10,028 nucleotides of DNA, taken from NCBI GenBank assembly GCA_003523545.1, contig DQAM01000289.1, positions 1-10,028 of the forward strand, written 5' to 3'. This stretch comes from Dysgonomonas sp. (GTDB taxonomy: Bacteria; Bacteroidota; Bacteroidia; Bacteroidales; Dysgonomonadaceae). Position numbers and translations under genes: made by a program. The notes under the pieces are model-generated. The model searched no databases and was not told where the DNA came from. It saw only the letters and a program-made list of their open reading frames with translations. This document shows positions 6,621 to 10,028 of the stretch, piece by piece. Every line of letters begins with the position of its first letter. Position 1 is the first letter of the stretch.

Positions 6621-8714
6621 ATGAAAGTAATAATAGCAGAAAAACCCAGCGTAGCCCGTGACATTGCAGCTATCGTGGGAGCATCGAATCGTAAAGACGG
6701 TTATCTCGAAGGCGGCGGCTATGCCGTTACATGGGCCTTCGGACATTTGGTCGGTTTGGCAATGCCTGAACAGTATGGTTTTACAGGTTTTCAACGTGAG
6801 AACCTGCCCATACTTCCTTCACAGTTTAAACTTATTCCCCGTCAGGTAAAAGACGGCAAAGAATACAAACCCGATCCGGGAACCATGAAACAACTAAAAG
6901 TCATCAAAGAGTTGTTCGGCAAATGTGATAAGATTGTTGTTGCGACTGATGCCGGACGTGAAGGTGAACTCATCTTCAGATACATTTATAATTATCTGGA
7001 ATGTTCACGCCCTTTCGATCGTCTTTGGATAAGCTCACTCACGGATCAGGCTATCCGCAAAGGTATGGAGAACCTGATGCCGGGGGGAGATTACGACAAC
7101 CTGTACGCTTCAGCGAAAGCCCGCAGCCAGGCGGACTGGATTGTCGGCATAAACGCTTCACAGGCTCTTTCACTATCAGCCGGGCACGGCGTATGGTCAT
7201 TGGGCAGGGTGCAAACACCCACGCTTGTCATGATATGCAGCCGTTATCTCGAAAACAAAGACTTCGTACCACAGCCTTATTTTCAGCTAAGACTTCGTAC
7301 CGCCAAAGATGCCACCGCATTCGCCGCTATCTCTGTAGAACGATACCCTGCGAAAGCAGAAGCGGAAGAACTGTTATCGCGCGTGCGGTCAGGCGAAATA
7401 AAAGTCGTAAGCGTACAAAAGAAAGAAGTAAGGCAGGAGCCGCCCTTACTTTACGACCTGACGACCTTGCAAAAGGATATGAACAGCAAGTATGGATTTT
7501 CAGCGGATAAAACCCTGTCAATCGCACAAAAATTGTACGAAGCCAAGTTGATTACTTACCCGCGTACCGGAAGCCGTTATATATCCGAAGATGTATTTGA
7601 GGGCATATATGACCTGATTTCTACGCTTTGGGAGCATCCGGTGTTCGGTGCTCAGGCAGTAGCGGTCAATAATTCGGAACTAAACAGGCATTCGGTGAAT
7701 GACAGCAAAGTAACCGACCATCATGCACTGCTTATAACAGGCAACGAACCGAAAGACCTGCCAGATGATGAACACAAAGTCTATGAACGGATTGCCGGAC
7801 GTATGGTTGAAGCCTTTTCTAAAATCTGCATCAAGGATGCCACCGCCATTAAACTGGAATGTGCCAAAGTTCTTTTTGAAGTAAAAGGCTCCATTATCAA
7901 AAGTGCCGGCTGGCGTAAAGTCTGGGGAGAACAGGAAGAAAAAGACGATAACGAAGCAACCGCACTTCCCGATCTATCCGAAAATGAAATGCTTTCTGTC
8001 CGGGATGTGGAACTATTGGAGAAGCAAACCAAACCCCGACAGCTACATACGGAAAGTAGCCTGCTTTCGGCTATGGAAAGCTGCGGTAAGGAACTGACCG
8101 ACGAAGCGGAACGGGAAGCACTAAAAGAATCAGGCATCGGTACTCCGGCCACGCGTGCCGCCGTTATCGAAACCTTATTCTCACGGGATTACATCAAACG
8201 TGAAAAAAAGAGCCTTGTACCCACTAATAAAGGACTGGTTGTATATCTGGCTGTAAAGGAGAAGAAGATATCGGATGTCGCCATGACGGGACAATGGGAA
8301 AGCGCCCTGAATAAAATCGCTACGGGTGAAATGGATGCAGATACTTTCCACAGAGGTATTGAAGTATATGCTACTCAAATCACAACGGAGCTGCTCGATA
8401 ATAAAATAGAAGGCGGTGACAACCGTGAAAGCTGCCCATGCCCGAAATGCAAAAACGGTCAGGTAACTATTTATCGGAAAGTAGCTAAATGCAACAACGA
8501 ATCTTGCGGACTGATCGTGTTCCGGAGTAAATCGGAAAAGGAACTGACGGACGGACAGATAAAAGATTTGCTTACAAAGGGTAAGACCGCTGTAATCAAA
8601 GGTTTCAAAAGTAGGGAAAGCAAATCTTTCGATGCTGCCGTTACATTCGACAACGACTTTAAAACCATCTTTTCGTTTCCACCGAAAACGGGAGGTAAAA
8701 AGAAAGGGAAATAA
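6621..8714 (+). CDS. topB: Type IA DNA topoisomerase III (TopB), Exc-like protein of an ICE
   Basis: Cuts and passes single DNA strands through a covalent 5'-phosphotyrosine link. The 697 residues are the expected size for the mobile-element TopB group; Exc of CTnDOT, from memory about 77 kDa, is the best-known relative and is needed for excision in vivo. The toprim domain opens with VIIAEKPSVARDIA (Glu7) and has the acidic motif DAGREGE (D110, E114). The active-site tyrosine is Y313 in LITYPRTGSRY. ESGIGTPATRAAVIE is the later conserved type IA motif. C605, C607, C610, C624 and C629 form a C-terminal zinc-finger-like element, followed by a basic tail (GGKKKGK). All catalytic parts are intact. 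It starts 23 bp after the DUF3945 gene and is probably translated from the same message. No xis-type small genes precede the pair in this window, unlike the CTnDOT excision operon. Confidence 0.95.
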   Translation: MKVIIAEKPSVARDIAAIVGASNRKDGYLEGGGYAVTWAFGHLVGLAMPEQYGFTGFQRENLPILPSQFKLIPRQVKDGKEYKPDPGTMKQLKVIKELFGKCDKIVVATDAGREGELIFRYIYNYLECSRPFDRLWISSLTDQAIRKGMENLMPGGDYDNLYASAKARSQADWIVGINASQALSLSAGHGVWSLGRVQTPTLVMICSRYLENKDFVPQPYFQLRLRTAKDATAFAAISVERYPAKAEAEELLSRVRSGEIKVVSVQKKEVRQEPPLLYDLTTLQKDMNSKYGFSADKTLSIAQKLYEAKLITYPRTGSRYISEDVFEGIYDLISTLWEHPVFGAQAVAVNNSELNRHSVNDSKVTDHHALLITGNEPKDLPDDEHKVYERIAGRMVEAFSKICIKDATAIKLECAKVLFEVKGSIIKSAGWRKVWGEQEEKDDNEATALPDLSENEMLSVRDVELLEKQTKPRQLHTESSLLSAMESCGKELTDEAEREALKESGIGTPATRAAVIETLFSRDYIKREKKSLVPTNKGLVVYLAVKEKKISDVAMTGQWESALNKIATGEMDADTFHRGIEVYATQITTELLDNKIEGGDNRESCPCPKCKNGQVTIYRKVAKCNNESCGLIVFRSKSEKELTDGQIKDLLTKGKTAVIKGFKSRESKSFDAAVTFDNDFKTIFSFPPKTGGKKKGK

Positions 8715-8722
8715 AAAAGTGC

Positions 8723-8730
8723 TATCTTTA
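8723..8730 (+). promoter_or_regulatory. Candidate promoter -7 box just after topB
   Basis: TATCTTTA matches the Bacteroides -7 consensus TAnnTTTG except for the last base. It begins 9 bp after the topB stop. No TTTG lies at the -33 position; the upstream DNA is purine-rich. Transcription would start near 8737, and no coding sequence follows before the terminator. Confidence 0.4.
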
Positions 8731-8736
8731 CCACTG

Positions 8737-8830
8737 AAAATACGTCTGATAAACAATTGTTTTACGATTATTTACGGCGGATTTTTTAGTGGTGGCACTC
8801 AGGAGGGATACCTGGGTGCCTTTCCTTTTT
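8737..8830 (+). ncRNA. Candidate RteR-like small RNA downstream of topB
   Basis: Between the promoter-like box and the terminator lie about 90-95 nt with no credible ORF. The DNA can fold: 8730-8740 (ACCACTGAAAA) pairs with 8783-8793 (TTTTTAGTGGT) over 11 bp with one G-U. AAACAATTGTTT at 8751-8762 is a perfect palindrome within the loop, and the terminator stem abuts the outer stem. The left arm partly precedes the predicted start, so the true 5' end may be a few bases earlier. In CTnDOT the small RNA RteR, about 80-90 nt from memory, lies just downstream of exc and lowers expression of the transfer operon. Position and size agree, but I cannot compare sequences, so RteR homology is inference. 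It might also be only an untranslated 3' end of the topB message. Confidence 0.45.
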
Positions 8831-8831
8831 T
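8794..8831 (+). terminator. Intrinsic terminator after topB / candidate small RNA
   Basis: GGCACTCAGG (8794-8803) pairs with CCTGGGTGCC (8811-8820) over 10 bp with a single G-U, around a 7-nt loop. A T-rich run (8821-8831) follows. This GC-rich stem plus U-tract is a textbook Rho-independent terminator for rightward transcription. It closes the DUF3945-topB unit and any small RNA made from 8737. Confidence 0.85.
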
Positions 8832-8865
8832 AATAGATAAAGCTTAATGTAAATTGTGGAACAAT

Positions 8866-8880
8866 CTATCATTGTGATAG
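8866..8880. repeat. Short inverted repeat after the SMC-like ATPase gene
   Basis: CTATCA (8866-8871) and TGATAG (8875-8880) flank a 3-nt loop, 3 bp beyond the stop codon of the leftward ATPase gene. The stem is only 6 bp and lacks a T-run on the minus strand, so it is at best a weak terminator. The AT-rich cargo DNA appears to begin between 8832 and here. Confidence 0.3.
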
Positions 8881-8883
8881 TAT

Positions 8884-10028
8884 TTAATTAAATCTATATT
8901 TTCTTTCTCTCATCATAAAAGCATCTTTTCCCCCTTCAACAATATCTGCAATATGTTGTCTAATTCCCATTGATTTGAGAACATCAGTTTCAGATTCAAG
9001 CTTATCGAATGAATTTTCTATAGGGCCATTTATATAATCAAATTTAAATGAACTTGAACTTTTTTCGTTATTCTGCCCTTTTTGGTTTGCTACAATCACA
9101 TTTTCTGAATCAGCATTAACTACAATATTTGCATTATGAGTCACAATAATTATTTGCCGCTCTATTTTTTTATTTCTCAAATAATTAACAAGATCTGTTG
9201 TTATTGATCTATTATCTAAATTATCTTCTGGCTGATCAATCAAAAAAGGTGCTTTAGATTTACTTAATCCAATAATAAGCATCAAAATGACAAAACTCGC
9301 TTTTCCTGTTGACATTTCTCCGAGCTTATCATTTTTGTATTTTATTTCCCAGAAGTCAAAAAAATAATCATCTAAGATTGTTTTAATTGCATTAGGAATT
9401 GTTGTTCTTGAAGTTAATCCATATTCTTTACTAAGAATATCATCAAATATTTTTTTTATATCTTCAAAAATCAAGGAATACTCACAATCATCTGATGATT
9501 TTCTGTTATTTTCCAATATTGAATATCTTGAATATGAAGCACTCCTACCATCACTAATATCCATTAAACATTTTCTTAGTTTGGGGTAATTAAAAAGAAT
9601 TTTTCCTATTATACTAAGACCATCTTTTTCTAAATCTGAAGTTCTGCTTTTCAATAAGTCAATAACTTTTTCGTATTCCTTATAATTACTCTCATACAAA
9701 TCAAATATTTGTTTCTTTGTATCGACAAGTTGTTGTTTAGATTTAGTGATTTTTTTAATTAAATTATCAATATCCAAGAGTGATTTCTTATCATTTGCTA
9801 TAGACTGATTCAAATCCCCTAAAATTTTTTTAGTCTCTTCATCTTTCAAAAAGGGTTCGATTGCAATCTTTAATTTCGTTCTTTCATTTCTAATTGATTT
9901 AGCAAGTTCATCAATTTCTTTTAAGTTATATGTTCTGCTATTATCTGTATTAGCAACAAAACCTTTCTTTAGTTCAATCTCTGACAGTTTGGAAGATAAA
10001 TCATCAACCTCCTTATATAAATTTTTAT
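8884..10028 (-). CDS. SMC/Rad50-like ATPase of the TrlF/Spaf_1101 type, 5' part missing
   Basis: The frame runs open from the right edge to the stop at 8884, giving the last 380 residues; an in-frame TTG at 9849 is not the start. The first 170 or so visible residues are Lys/Glu-rich heptad-like helices, i.e. a coiled-coil arm returning to the head. The head then shows an ABC-type signature MSTGKAS (near 9297-9320) and Walker B with D-loop FLIDQPEDNLDN (near 9212-9247). The switch VTHNAN follows (near 9127-9144). The Walker A half must lie upstream, outside the window. The DQPEDNLDN motif and the closing GIRQHIADIVEGGKDAF resemble, from memory, TrlF and Spaf_1101 family AAA-like ATPases; TrlF proteins carry an N-terminal PHP phosphoesterase domain, which cannot be checked here. 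A role in DNA processing or phage defence is inference. It is strongly AT-rich and points towards topB, typical of cargo. Confidence 0.8.
   Translation of the reverse strand, partial: KNLYKEVDDLSSKLSEIELKKGFVANTDNSRTYNLKEIDELAKSIRNERTKLKIAIEPFLKDEETKKILGDLNQSIANDKKSLLDIDNLIKKITKSKQQLVDTKKQIFDLYESNYKEYEKVIDLLKSRTSDLEKDGLSIIGKILFNYPKLRKCLMDISDGRSASYSRYSILENNRKSSDDCEYSLIFEDIKKIFDDILSKEYGLTSRTTIPNAIKTILDDYFFDFWEIKYKNDKLGEMSTGKASFVILMLIIGLSKSKAPFLIDQPEDNLDNRSITTDLVNYLRNKKIERQIIIVTHNANIVVNADSENVIVANQKGQNNEKSSSSFKFDYINGPIENSFDKLESETDVLKSMGIRQHIADIVEGGKDAFMMRERKYRFN

Noticed and set aside
8181..8756. Minus-strand ORF of 191 codons opposite the topB end
   Set aside because: Antisense to the conserved TopB C terminus and zinc finger; Phe/Ser-rich shadow with no motif.
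8632..8847. Plus-strand ORF of 71 codons overlapping the topB end and the terminator
   Set aside because: It lies in another frame of topB for its first part, reads through the terminator stem and has no protein-like pattern.
9842..9849. TTG at 9849 as the start of the SMC-like ATPase
   Set aside because: The frame stays open and protein-like (coiled-coil pattern) to the right edge, so the true start is outside the window.
1..10028. CRISPR array, tRNA or rRNA genes
   Set aside because: No regularly spaced direct repeats, no cloverleaf with a CCA-type end and no rRNA-like sequence was seen on either strand.

Overview
The window looks like part of an integrative conjugative element (ICE) or related mobile region of a Bacteroidales bacterium (Bacteroides/Parabacteroides type). 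This rests on a DUF4099/DUF3945 protein followed by a type IA topoisomerase, a pair typical of CTnDOT-like elements, and on a TAnnTTTG-type -7 promoter box. Start codons lack Shine-Dalgarno sequences, and the decayed AraC and recombinase remnants have a Bacteroidales look. Base composition is mosaic: the copper ATPase and the DUF3945/topB pair are of moderate GC, while the minus-strand genes at 2663-4904 and 8884-10028 are clearly AT-rich, as expected for cargo of different origin.

Layout. 1-1901 (+) is the 3' part of a CopB-type (CPH motif) copper-exporting P-type ATPase whose N terminus lies outside the window. 1902-2662 holds no intact large gene. It contains a frameshifted AraC-family remnant, a perfect bidirectional terminator hairpin, a 59-codon minus-strand ORF resembling the N terminus of a tyrosine recombinase, a 26-bp palindrome and an orphan C-terminal coding tail. 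2663-4904 (-) is a three-gene AT-rich cluster, probably one transcript: an HExxH metallopeptidase-like protein, a protein with a divergent GIY-YIG-like nuclease signature, and a DUF7000-like protein. The first gene has a good Bacteroides -7 box just upstream of an internal ATG, which moves its start from 5018 to 4904.

5095-8714 (+) is a two-gene operon divergent from that cluster: a DUF4099/DUF3945 protein and a topoisomerase III with toprim, active-site Tyr and zinc finger intact, resembling Exc of CTnDOT. Just after topB come a promoter-like TATCTTTA, about 90 nt of foldable sequence and a strong intrinsic terminator with no ORF. Position and size match RteR, the small RNA that lies downstream of exc in CTnDOT and lowers tra expression. 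From 8884 to the right edge (-) is the C-terminal 380 residues of an SMC/Rad50-like ATPase of the TrlF/Spaf_1101 type, a plausible defence or DNA-repair cargo gene.

Taken together, ICE housekeeping functions (topB module and candidate sRNA) are flanked by cargo: copper resistance on the left, an uncharacterised metallopeptidase plus GIY-YIG-like pair in the middle, and an SMC-like ATPase on the right. The most novel candidates are the metallopeptidase/GIY-YIG-like pair and the RteR-like RNA.
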